From positions 11,532,001-11,596,000 of the forward strand of contig NC_083386.1 of assembly GCF_031755915.1 (NCBI RefSeq): DNA of 64,000 bases. The letters are read 5' to 3'. This DNA comes from Ziziphus jujuba. Lineage: Eukaryota > Streptophyta > Magnoliopsida > Rosales > Rhamnaceae. Every line of letters begins with the position of its first letter. Positions within the stretch are counted from its first letter, which is position 1. The translations under genes and the position numbers were made by a program. Shown here piece after piece: positions 35,129 through 46,553 of this stretch. The notes beneath the pieces were generated by a model that was not told the DNA's origin, searched no databases, and saw only the letters and a list, made by a program, of their open reading frames with translations.

Positions 35129-37110
35129 TGTTAGGATCCGTCCAAGATCCCTCACCGGAATTCTAAACAATCCTGATTCCAAGAAAATATATTCTAACAC
35201 TCTCACTACAAGTAAGTCTTCCAACACTCACCATCTACTCAGGCATTAACCACATGAGCTGGATATCCTTGGCAACTTCTTTTTTATAGCTTCTTGGCAA
35301 CGAGAGTAAAAGTTAACTTTGATACAGGCCCTTAACTCCTCCACGAAACACCAATTCGGGTAGGCCAAATCGCTTAAACTTTACTTCCTTATGGTAGCGA
35401 TCCACCGCATAAGATTCACAGCTATCCAATTCGCATCTAGAATTACTTAAAGCCCAAAAGATCCAACTTAATCAGGTCTCCTTCCCTTACCTGATCTTCG
35501 ATAAAGAAGAGGCAATCCCTGACCATTTGACTAGGCCATAGGTATTCCCCTAGAGGAGAGGTGCTTTATAATTAGCACTTTCAAATATTAGAGTTATTGC
35601 AACTCGGGCAATGAATTTGCTTCAAGACAAGAAAACAACGCTTCAAGACAGATAAAACGAGAGATTAGATGCAGATGGGACATAAAACAATGTACATTCT
35701 CTTAGAAATATTAGAACCTAGAGCTCTGATACCAATCTATCAGGACCCGTCAAAAATTCCTCACCGGAACCTTAAACAAGCCCTGATCCTAGGGAAACAC
35801 CACCGAATCTCCCAATGGAAAATCCCGTAACATCTCCCTTAAGGGTAGGACTTACCACAAAAATTTTCTGCACAGAAAATACACTTCTATATATATTACC
35901 TTATTCCTCCCACCTTACTACAAAGTATTACCACAAATTTTAGCACTTCAATAATTAATAGGAAACCAATGCATAATTAAATAGATAATCGTCCAAATAG
36001 TATACACAGCGTTATCAATACAATTAAATATGAAATCTAATACAATACAGGATAAAAAGAAATAATACAAGATAGAAAGGAAAGGAAAAGCCTCTTGGTC
36101 TTTCGACAACAAACCAAGATGTCGAGCTTGTCCCCAGACGATCAACGTCAACTAACCTGTGCCTAAGAGAACGAAATTTAAAAACATGAGCTTCTAATCA
36201 TCTCAGTGAGTAACCCAATCTACTATACAATAATAATAATAATAAAAAGGTAAATAACTTAGTTAATTAATTAATAAGAAATAAGTAAATAAATAATAGG
36301 TAGTTAAAAAATAATATTTTCTCTCAAAACCCTCACAATTCACTCAGTTGGAAAAGTTTCCTTTTTAAAACATTTTCGCAAAACCCAACATTTTATGTCC
36401 CAAAAATCCAGAAAATATTTAATTAATAAGGCAATAAATTAATAATCCAAAAATTTTAGTGAAAAATAATTATAAAAATAAGACTAATAAAAAATATTAA
36501 ATTGAGAATAAAATATTGTAAACAATTAATACGAAAACACAATAAAATTTACATTAACAAATATGATCCAAGAAATATTTAAATAAATAAAATAAAGCCA
36601 AATAATTAATAATAGAACTCAATTTAGATTACCAAAACAATTTAATTTATAAAACATTATTAAAAACACTTTAATTTAAATAAAATTCTAAAATATTTTA
36701 TGATTAAAATCACATCGTGAAAACTATTTAATGCACCCACTATATACCAATGACATCAACGGTACCCAATGTCCCAATCATCGCCAGACAGGAGATTAAG
36801 AGAGAAACCGGCATATGGACTCATGGCATCCCACTGCGCTGCTGCAAATAGGCTTCCTGGCCATGAAGGGGCGGCCTACCCTCGTCCGATGGCAACTACA
36901 GGACAACCCTATAAATCACCTGTGCACTACTCACACCCACCTGTGCACTAATCACATCCACCTGCGTGCTAATCATATCCACATATACAAAACACCAATA
37001 CATGTGTGATGTATCTAAAAATCATAAAATTCATACATTTTCAAAATCTCAAAAATTTCATAAGTACCACAGGGTTTATTCTATCCAATTAATCTTCCTT
37101 AGAAACCTTT
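35129..37110 (-). mobile_element. R1 retroelement with PBS and short internal remnant
   Basis: On the minus strand an R1 LTR portion (about 37110 down to 35738) ends ACGGGTCCTGATA. It is followed at once by TGGTATCAGAGCTC (35735-35721), which pairs with the 3' end of initiator tRNA-Met, and about 530 bp of internal DNA. A second R1 LTR end lies at about 35195-35129 ('GGATCCTAACA'). This arrangement is what shows that R1 sequences are LTRs. The internal region has no recognisable gag or pol. The far LTR border is approximate. Confidence 0.65.
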
Positions 37111-37345
37111 TGTTCCTTTCAATAAGTTTTCACAGCATATTTTTATTCAATGTTGTCAACTTCAACCAAAATTCTATAGCATGACTCATATCGATTCTCA
37201 TGATTTAAATGATCATGATTACGATCCATTGAAGAAAAAAAATTAAACAATTAAAAAAAACTCCAATAACCAAAACAAAAATATGAAGGAATAAAAAACA
37301 CCAAAATATTAAACATCGAAATTTAAATAACCGAAAGGTGTCATT

Positions 37346-40300
37346 TACTAATTTATAATCAAATGTATTTGACTTATTTGGTAAATAAAATAAAATTAAA
37401 AAATTCGTTTTGAATATAAATCCTATTTTACCATGGTTAACAATTATATTTGAAAAAGATATTCCAAAATTTTTTCCACTAATAAAATAAAAATATATTA
37501 TTTATGTAATTTTTGAATGCCCAAATAAGAAAATATCTTTATAATTTTCCGTATACTCACATTTGTATATTAAAAAGTATTTAATATACTTTAATATTAT
37601 ATGGAAACTTTAATGCATGACATATATGGAGCCTTTGGTACACTTTATATATTTAATACATGTTATGTATGTAGATACATTTTAATTTATTATTTTATAA
37701 ATATAATATTATATTTTCGTCATAATTATACATTTTAATATTTTTGTCCCAATTAAGACTTTCTTAGTCAAATGTCATATATAATATTATAATAATAAAA
37801 ATATATATATTTTTGGATATAACTAATAAAAGGTAAAAAATCTCATACCGTTTGAATTAAGTATTTCAATTCGGAATCATATATATGTAGATACACTTAT
37901 GTGGTAAATAATATTATAATAATAATAATAATATATTTTTGAATATAACCAATTAAAAGCAAAAAATCTCATCCTTTTAAATAGTGGTTACATTTACTCC
38001 TAATTCATATTTTGATATGATTATAAACAATAAAGAGAAAAATATATATTTTTTTAATGATTTTGGAGAGAATTTAAATGAATACTGTGATGACACATTA
38101 CTATTTTTTTATACTGACGTTTTTACTTTCATTTACTAATTTATAACCAAATATATTTGACATATTTGGTAAATAAAATTAAATTAAAAAATTTGCTTTG
38201 AATATAAATTCTATTTTACCATATTTAATAATTATATTTTGAAAATGATATCTCAAATTTTTTTTCACTAATAAAATAAAACTATATTATTTATGTAATT
38301 TTTTAATGTCCAAATAAGGACATATCTTTATTATTTCTATATAATCATATTTGTATATGAAAAAATATTTAATACACTTTAATATTATATATAGACTTTA
38401 ATGCATGTTATATATGGAGATTTCAATATACATTATATATTTAATATATGTTATATATGTAGATACATATTAATTGGTTTTCTTAATCAAATGTCATATA
38501 TAATATTATAATAATAAAAATATATATTTTTAGATACAACCAATAAAAGGTAAAAAATTCTATACTCTTTCAATTAATTATTTCAATTCGGAACCATATA
38601 TATGTAGATTGACTTATGTAGTCTATAATATTATAATAATAAAAATGCATATTTTTGGATACAACCAATTAAAAGTAAAAAATCTCATACCCTTAAATAG
38701 TGGTTACATTTAATACTAATTGATATTTTGATAAGGTTATAAATAATAAAGAGAAAAAGAGATATTTTTTTTTAATGATTTTGAAGGGAATTTAAATGAA
38801 TACTGTAATGACACGTAGAAATTTTTTTTTTTATATCGACTCTTCTACTTTCAATTATTAATAATTTATAATCAAATATATTTGACTTATTTGATAAATA
38901 AAATAAAATCAAAATATTTATTTTGAATGTAATTCTTACTTTACCATGTTTAACAATTATATTCTGAAAATGATATCTCAAGTTTTTTTTACTAATAAAA
39001 TAAAATTTATTATTTACATAATTTTTTAATGTTCAAATAAGGAAATATTTTTATTATTTTCCATATAATCACATTTGTATATTAAAAATATTTAATACAC
39101 TTTAATATTATATAGAGATTTTAATGCATACTATATATGGAGACATGAAAACTTTAATGCACGTTATATATGGAGACTTTAATGCACATTATATATATAA
39201 TACATGTTATATATGTAGATACATTATATTAATTAAAATTAATTTTAATACAAATGTCATGTATAATTTATAATAAAAAAAAGGATAATTTGGGGCACAA
39301 TCAATAAGAAGTAAAAAACTCATACCTTTTCAATTAATTATTTCAATTCGAAATCATATATATGTAGATACACTTATGTAATATATAATATTACAATAAT
39401 AAAAAAAATATTTTTTGATATAACTAATTAAAAACAAAAAATCTCATCATTTTAAATAGTGGTTACATTTACTATTGATTTATATTTTGATATGGTTATA
39501 AACAATAAAAAGAAAAAGAAGTATTTTTTTTTTAACGATTTTGGAGGGAATTTAAACAAATACTGTGATGACACATGACAATTTTTTTTATACTTACTCT
39601 TCTATTTTTATATATTATATAGATATATATATATATATATATATATCTATATATGCGGTAACATATAATATTATATTATATAATACAATAATAATATTAT
39701 TATTATTATTATATTTTATGATATCATATTTTTCTATTCAAATAAAAAGATCTATGCTAATCTCCATATAATCATATTTGTATATGTAAAAATGATTAAA
39801 ATATATTCAAGTAAAGAAACTATATAAATGTAAATATATTTTATGTATTTGACTTATTTGGTAAATAAGATAAAATCAAATATTTTATTTATTTTAAAAT
39901 TGTTACTATATGTAATTTTATCAATATTTTGATAGTTATTATGGATGTTATATTAAAATTAATTTTATATATATCCAAATATATTCCTAAAAGGTAAGAC
40001 GATAAATAAATAATAATAATAATAAATAAAATAAAAAAGTATGCTTTTGGAGGCAAATTGAAAGAAGGATATGCTGATACGTGGCGCATACAGTTCTTCT
40101 TTTATACATTATATATATATATATATGCGGTAACGTGTAATATAATATAATATAATATAATATAATAATATATTTTATGATATTATATTTTTATATTCAA
40201 ATAAAAATATCTTTGTTAATCTCCATATAATCATATTTGTATATGTAAAAATGATTAAAATATATTTAAGTAAGGAAACTATATATATGCAAATATATTT

Positions 40301-40555
40301 TATGTGTTTGATTTATTTGATAAATAAGATAAAATCAAATATTTTATTTAGTTTAAATTTATTTTAAAATTGTTATCATATGTAATTTTATCAATATTTT
40401 GATAGTTATTATGGATAGTTATATAAAAAATTAACGTAAAAGGTAAGATGATAAATAAATAAAATAAAAAAATATGTTTTCGGAGGGAATTTGGAAGAAA
40501 GATATGCTGACACGTGACGCATACGGTTCTTCTTTTATATATTATGTAGATTGGT
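37346..40555. repeat. Tandem array of AT-rich units, about 0.73 kb then 0.46 kb
   Basis: Units start with ACTAATTTATAATCAAAT or a variant followed by TTTGACTTATTTGGTAAATA, at about 37347, 38135 and 38860 (spacing 788 and 725 bp). Two shorter units are anchored by TTTGACTTATTTGGTAAATA at 39847 and its variant at 40305 (spacing about 458 bp). Each long unit ends with 'GATTTTGGAG...GAATTTAAA' and 'TGATGACAC', and contains 'ATATATGTAGATACA'. No coding potential. It lies between retained exons 2 and 6 of subtilase B. Confidence 0.75.
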
Positions 40556-41430
40556 ACTTAGGTTTTGTTTGGTATTAATTTTGGAAATTTTAAAATCAAT
40601 TATGAAATAATTTTTGATAACTTTAGATGGTTGGTAAAAAGAGAATAGGATTAATTATTTGAGAAATTTACATAGAAACTTATAAAATCAAGTTCTAAGA
40701 TGATTTTAAAAATTTTACTGTTAAAACAAGTAAATTTAAATATCTAAAATATCTTTAACTAATTAACATAACACCACATTATATTTATCTTTTATTATAT
40801 CAAATAATCATATTCAAATCAAAACTTTCTAAATAAAAATTCTAATATTAACCATGCATTTTAGTATCTAAATAAATTTAAAATATATATATATATATAA
40901 ACAAATAATTTTTTGATTGTTAAGCATTTTATATAAAAATTGAAATTTGGCCAAAAAATCAAAAATCATATATTTTAAAGTAATTTTTTTTTATGATTTA
41001 GTACATATTATTTAATTTTAGAATAAAAATTATTATAACATAACTATATATAAATCAATATCTTTTTAAAAAAAAATAAATTATATATATCATATCCATT
41101 TTAATAATTATAAAATTTATAGCAATTCAATTTAATAAATTATCAAACACCTGATAACTTTTATACCTCACACTACTTTTATTAATATAAATTGTTAAAC
41201 ATTTTACAAATTCTTTTTCAGCACAGCAAAAGCCTGACTTTTTCTCCAGCAGAATTACAATTGATCCTTTGAAAATTTAAACATACCTTATTAGGCTTTA
41301 GTTTCTCGTATAACTTCTCTAGTTTAATTATAATTGGGTATATTTTATATGTGGCTCCCAGGCCGATAAGATTTTTTTTTTTCTTGGTGTCTTTTCTTAT
41401 ATCAAATTATTATCAAATCTAATTTACCAA
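40556..41430. other. AT-rich DNA, possibly a degraded MITE
   Basis: Left edge 'AGGTTTTGTTTGGTATTAA' and, near 41150, 'AAATTATCAAACACCTGATAA' look like weak inverted ends, but no TSD is clear. From about 41340 the sequence resembles intron 5 of copy A ('ATAAGATTTTTTTT'). Confidence 0.4.
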
Positions 41431-42269
41431 GTACATTATAAGCAACAGGTATAATATTAAATTAGTTTAATATCAAATTTAAACGAATAATTTTACAAAA
41501 AAATTTCTAATTTTAATTTGTAAAATAATGCAGCAACTCTATTGCAACCATATCGAGAAGTAAGGAGGTTACTGATGCACGATCCCCTTACATACCCAAC
41601 TATTCATCAAGAGGTCCAAATCCATTCACTCCCAATATTCTCAAAGTATGTTCTTAGAAGATTGTTACTGAGATTTTTTTGCTAACCAATTTACTAATGA
41701 CGACATTTTGCAGCATATAACAGGGAATAATAAACTCAAGTGTACCAAAGGGAGTAGCATATCAGCCACTGACCTAAATTATCCTTCCTTTGCTCTTTCA
41801 ACCTCTACTTCAGAATCAATCACTCATGTTTTTCATAGGACAGTTGCAAATGTCGGGTCAGCACATTCCAAGTATAAAGCTAAAGTGGTTCCCCCCAAAG
41901 GACTAAATGTAATCGTGAGCCCTAGTGTTTTATCTTTTACATCTATTGGGCAAAAGCTATCGTTTACCGTCACCCTTAATGGGAAAATAAATGGAGTCAT
42001 TGCCTCTACTTCTTTGTTGTGGAATGATGGCACTTTCCAAGTGAGGAGCCCCACCATTGTCTATATAGCTCCATGAAATGGTGATGCATGTATGAGAGAA
42101 TAGATTGATCAGCCAGAGCTGAAGGGAAATTACAAAAATAAGATTTCTATGTACAATTTGCTCTCCTAGAGTAAATTGTGTTATGTGCTGTTTATAAAAA
42201 AATTATGTGCTATGGCAGCAATATTATGACAATTTGTTTCTTTTTCATAACTTATTCCACCGTAGCTTG

Positions 42270-42277
<8 letters not shown>

Positions 42278-42350
<73 letters not shown>
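42278..42350. repeat. (TA)n microsatellite, about 73 bp
   Basis: Almost pure TA units downstream of subtilase B. Other TA tracts: 26577-26602, 32807-32842, 59148-59166. Confidence 0.95.
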
Positions 42351-42355
<5 letters not shown>

Positions 42356-42531
42356 TTGCATCCATGGATGGAAAAAAAAAAATCTGGAAATTTATGGTAG
42401 CTGCAGGTGTCTGCATTTTCCTTTTTTTGTTTTTGTTTTTTACTTTTTCAGGTGACATAAAGCGTGCGTTAAACAGCCCAAAATAGAGCCCACAGGGCAA
42501 ACAAGGATGACCATACATGTTGAAATATAAA

Positions 42532-43561
42532 GGGAAATTTGACCTAATACCTTTATTTGAAGGCCCTCAAAGATATCTAGCCGTTTGGTTTTAAATTTTT
42601 TTTGTTTTGCCCCTTATTTTTTTGATATCCCTAAATTATCATTTTCAAATGTTAAAAGAAAAATTAAGATAAAAAGGTGTTCTATTTTTCTGCTGAACCC
42701 GAACAAAGTATGAAGAAAAGAGGAAGAGAAAGAGGAAATTCAATTGAGCCAAATAATTCATAGATATTTAGACAATCATGGCAGATGGACAATGCTAAGT
42801 AGCATTATTTGATTTGTTGGATTTTATATAGTTTCTACGAGGGAATAAATAAAGTTCAAGAAGCATAATGCAGTTCGAAAGTCAGTTCAAGCGAAAAAAA
42901 AAAAAAAAGGTTTGAAAGCCAGTTAGGTACCATAAACATGGGTGTGCGCACATTATAAAAACATGACACATGACCTTTCATGTTTTCATAATTATTTTAG
43001 ATGAATTTTCAGGTTTCTCAATTAAATGAAAAGCTCACCAAAGCCATTATCAACCTATGTGCAGAAGATAGGAATTAATCAAGGGTTGCTAGTTATGTAA
43101 TCACTACTACTACTTCCGATTCTCAATCTCACTCTTGATGTTGTCGTACTCCTTCGACTACTCCAAACACCCATGTAAACTCATCCACTTCATCCCTGCC
43201 AAAGTAACAATTTATGCAAGCCCTGCACCGATCTTGGAAAGACATTTTTGTTGTAGTCACTGCTTTTTCTTTTTTGCTTTTTTCTTGCTTGCTGTTTGCC
43301 TTGGTTCTCCTGCTCCATTTTTTTTCTTTTGTCTTCCTCCTCCAAAATTACAAGGGATATTGAGTTGCAGAAGATGAAATTTAGGATCTAGGGTTTGAGA
43401 AAAAACAAGGAAAAAAACCGAAAAAAAAAAGGACTTTCACATTATCTTTAATTTTTATTAAGGGTGGAATAGGTACATCAGGGCAAAACAAAAAAAGATT
43501 GAGAATGGGAGGGTAGTTTTCATTAATGGCTTTCAAATATGGGTATTGGGTTGAATTCCCC
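42532..43561. mobile_element. Mutator-like MITE with 9 bp TSD
   Basis: A 9 bp direct repeat AAATATAAA flanks the element (42523-42531, 43562-43570). The left end reads GGGAAATTTGACCTAATACC and the right end in reverse complement GGGGAATTCAACCCAATACC. The inverted similarity extends about 130 bp inward with indels ('ATTTGAAGGCC' against 'ATTTGAAAGCC', then 'GTTTTGCCCC'). Nine-base TSDs and long TIRs are typical of Mutator-like elements. The interior (about 42690-43400) has no transposase. An open 80-codon frame at 43135-43377 is CT-rich and unconvincing. Confidence 0.78.
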
Positions 43562-43570
43562 AAATATAAA

Positions 43571-44177
43571 CTTAGTTTTTGGGTCATTTTATACATTGGG
43601 CTTTTTGACTAAACATATATTTGGGCCTTGGGTCATTGTATTGGATTGCGATACTGTTTGTGGGTCCAATTTTAGAATAATCTAGAATTAATGTAAGGGA
43701 AAACCTTAAATGTCCACACCACATTTTAGAATCATCCAAAATTAAGAAAGATACCCATTCTTTTTATAATCTATATTTTTACACACCCTTCAATTGTCCT
43801 GCCTAAGGAAATATCATATATACCCTTCTAAGACCCTTTCTTTCTCAAACTCACAATCCCTTTGTTTTGTCTTAAGAAAAAGAAGAGAAAGGAAAGTAGG
43901 AGCTGCTAGGATGGTTTAGATTTTAATTTGTTGGCTTCCATTGCACTTCAAGAGAAGGAGCCGAAAAATATGGAAGGGTTTGTAGGGATTACTTATTGGG
44001 TTGTATTATGTTTTTTTTTTCCATGTTAAATTTTTTATGGGTTATTGAAGAAGAAAAAATAAGAAAAGGCAACTCTCCCCTCCTCTTTTTAAGGAAAAAT
44101 GGATAAGTTTTAAAATTTATGAACTTATTAGTTGCGTATATATATTTGGTGAATAATATTACTGGATTTCTTTTATT
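43571..44177. other. Unassigned AT-rich DNA between two TIR elements
   Basis: No gene or element end recognised. It contains 'GGGCCTTGGGTCATTGTATT' near 43625 and A-rich tracts near 44050. Confidence 0.5.
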
Positions 44178-44297
44178 TTGATGATAATCTTTAATTTTAT
44201 TTGCAAATGGTTAGAAGAGAATATAAAAAAAAAAGAAAAAAAGAAAAAAAGCCATTTCAATTTGAGATTGAAGATGACACATCCTACCCACATCGTA

Positions 44298-44322
44298 GGG
44301 GTGGGGTGGGGTGGGGTGGGGT
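44298..44322 (+). repeat. G-quadruplex-prone GGGGT repeat
   Basis: Five GGGG runs in a row each separated by a single T, in the left arm of the inverted-repeat element. The right arm has only scattered 'CCCCATCCCATCCC'. Confidence 0.9.
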
Positions 44323-44534
44323 GGAGAAGGGGCAGAATAGTCTTCCTTGGTTTGGTTTATAAGGGAGAGAGTAGTCTTGCTTGGTTCGATCTATGCCTCA
44401 CCCTTATGGGAGGAGCAGGGTGGAAATGAGCATGGTAATCTTACTTGATTTTATCTATATTTCACCTACCATAAGCCCCCTCCCTATGGTGACAGGATGT
44501 AAATAAAATCGTTTTTCCCATTTTGATCATTTAA

Positions 44535-44937
44535 TGGGGTGTTTGGATAATAATAAAGTTAGTGGGAATTTAAAATTCCTTAGAAAAATGAATTCTTCTC
44601 TTGTTTAGATAGTTTTTAAAAAGAGAAATTTGTGGGCCCCAACAGAAAATAAATCTCACAATATGGGAAAGTGAAAGGGAAAGTGAATTCTTCTAAAGAG
44701 GTGTCATTTTAAAATTCCCTGAGAAATTAGTTTTACATATTTTTTTAAATATAATTTTATCTTTTAATTTTAATGTATAAATTTATTTAATTACTTATAA
44801 ATCCTATATTTTTCTATAATTAACCAAACATCATAAAAAGAATCCCAAAGAAACACATTTTTTAGAAACTAAATCCCAAGAAATTAATTCTCATGAACCA
44901 ATTTCTTTCAATACTTTCCCTTTTATTAAACACCCCA
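44535..44937. mobile_element. Tourist/Harbinger-like MITE, 403 bp, TSD TAA
   Basis: Ends TGGGGTGTTTGGATAAT and, in reverse complement, TGGGGTGTTTAATAA. TAA directly flanks both sides (44532-44534 and 44938-44940), the TSD of PIF/Harbinger elements. The inside has inverted 'GAATTCTTCT'-like sub-terminal sequence. No coding capacity. Confidence 0.82.
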
Positions 44938-45473
44938 TAAGTATAATTTTGTTCTCAACTTGATCTATAAAATTTTACAATGACATCAAGTAAGACTATC
45001 TTTTCCCCTACCCACTCCACCCCACCATGAGGGCGAGGTAGTAGCTCTTATGGTAGGAGCAGGATGGAACTAAGCATGGTAGTCCTAATTTTATCTACAT
45101 TTCACCCTCATAGGCCCCCTCATTATGGGGACAGGATGTAAATAAAATTGTGTTTCCCACTTTGGTCTTTTAGGTATAACTTTTTTCTCAATTTGATCTG
45201 TAAAACCTTATGATGACATCAAGTAAGATTATCTCGTCTCCTATCCACTCCACCCCTACCATGAGAGCAAGGTAGTGGTGGGGCGACTATTCTGTCCTTT
45301 CCCCATCCCATCCCTACCATAAGGGTGGGGTGTATCATTCAACCTTGGATTGACATGATTTTTTTTTTTATTGTCCCTTTTCTTCATGTCAAAAGAAAAA
45401 AGACCATTTTTTTAATTTTTTTTTTCATATTCTTCTCTAACCATTTGCAAATCAAATTAAAGATTATCATCAA

Positions 45474-45539
45474 AGCTCCAAAACCTAAACTCCAAAACCC
45501 AAAAATGAAAATAAAAAAGGAATATTCATGTTAAGAATC

Positions 45540-45576
<37 letters not shown>

Positions 45577-46002
45577 AACCAAGACTTAATGAACTTAGTC
45601 GCAGATAGTCTTTCAATGACATATCTACTAATATATATTTTTTTGCCAAACATTTGTTTAATTATTAATGATTAAATTCTCTTTATTGTCAATGATTCCC
45701 TCTACTTCTTATCTTTATAACAGTAGCCATGGTTGGACCATTTTTATTGCAGAAAAGAAAAGTAGAAAAGAAGACGATGCCCACAGTAGAGAGAGAAAGC
45801 CCCCCCCCCCCCCCCCCAATCCCAACAAATAAGGGTATAAATGGTATTTAATTAGGTAGACCCACTCCATATGGGCAAAATTATGTATTTTAATAGGGAA
45901 AGGGCATTTTTCTTCAATTTCCGCCCACGTGGGGAGCTATGACTTTTCCCCATTAATGTATCTTTTGTTGGCAACGCATAAGATGAAAAAATATATATGT
46001 AT
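45474..46002. other. Non-coding DNA with (GA)n and poly-C tracts
   Basis: (GA)n at 45541-45574 and an 18-base C run at 45800-45817. Part of 45960-46002 may be the left half of the copia-3 LTR whose right half appears after copia-2 at 51225-51340. That is inference only. Confidence 0.5.
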
Positions 46003-46553
46003 TGAACGTTAATTTAATACAAAAAACTCATTCATAGCATCAAGAAAGACAGAAACACACAAAAAACCTACAACGATTTTACGAGATTCGATCTAGAAAA
46101 GATCTACATCCTCGGTGAACTCCATCCAAGAACCATTGCAGCAATTTCTCTTGGTTTTATAAATTCTCTACACCCAGAAACCCCTTTACAACCTCTCTCT
46201 TTCTCACAAATGACTCACCTAGAATGATCCTAAACAATACCGAAAGAGAGAGAAATACAATGAGAAAGAGGCTACAAGAAGAAAGAGAAGAACAAGAAGA
46301 ACAATGGCCTTTGATCGAAAATTAACAGCTTGTGTTTTTCAACAACTCTATTTCTGCAATTACGCCATCCTTTATAAGCTTCCAAAACCGAAAACCAACT
46401 TTGCTGAATCACCTAACTAACCTTTAAGTGTAACGGCACCATTTCAAAGGCTAAAGCTAATATATCAGCTGTTGACTTTGGCTCCTTTCAATTGAATCAC
46501 AACCAGCATACTCCACCTTGATTCAAGTGAGGGGGGAAAATTGTGTGCAAGAC

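Larger units (their letters stand above)
33719..42076 (+). pseudogene. Cucumisin-like subtilisin serine protease, gutted copy B
   Basis: Retained: exon 1 33719-33808 (signal peptide MAISWLFLFSLIS), exon 2 34134-34222 ('VYVVYMGDMPKEE'), a scrap of exon 6 with its donor near 41440-41452, exon 7 41534-41645 ('YSSRGPNPFTPNIL'), and the C-terminal part of exon 9 from about 41692 to the stop at 42074-42076, with Fn3-like 'HVFHRTVANVGSA' and the end 'SPTIVYIAP'. Exons 3-5, most of 6, all of 8 and half of 9 are gone, so Asp, His and Ser catalytic centres are absent. Deletion joins intron 7 to the middle of exon 9. Its C-terminal frame is intact where copy A is frameshifted. Confidence 0.85.
44178..45473. 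mobile_element. Long inverted-repeat element (about 160 bp arms)
   Basis: The left arm starts GATGATAATCTTTAATTT and 'TTTGCAAATGGTTAGA'. The right arm in reverse complement reads GATGATAATCTTTAATTT and 'TTTGCAAATGGTTAGA', and similarity goes on through A-rich DNA to 'GGCAGAATAGTC' / 'GACAGAATAGTC'. No transposase. No TSD is evident. The interior holds repeated sub-blocks ('AAGTAAGACTATCTTTTCCC' at about 44987 and 'AAGTAAGATTATCTCGTCTC' at about 45220) and a nested MITE at 44535-44937. Confidence 0.65.

Noticed and set aside
37346..40555. CRISPR array
   Set aside because: The repeats are hundreds of bases long and AT-rich in a plant nuclear context, with no short direct repeats separated by unique spacers.
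40556..41190. MITE with ends at 40556 and 41160
   Set aside because: The inverted ends are weak and no TSD could be set, so it is only mentioned as possible.
42207..42518. 82- and 88-codon frames on opposite strands
   Set aside because: Both are produced by the (TA)n microsatellite, which reads Tyr-Ile repeats in either direction.
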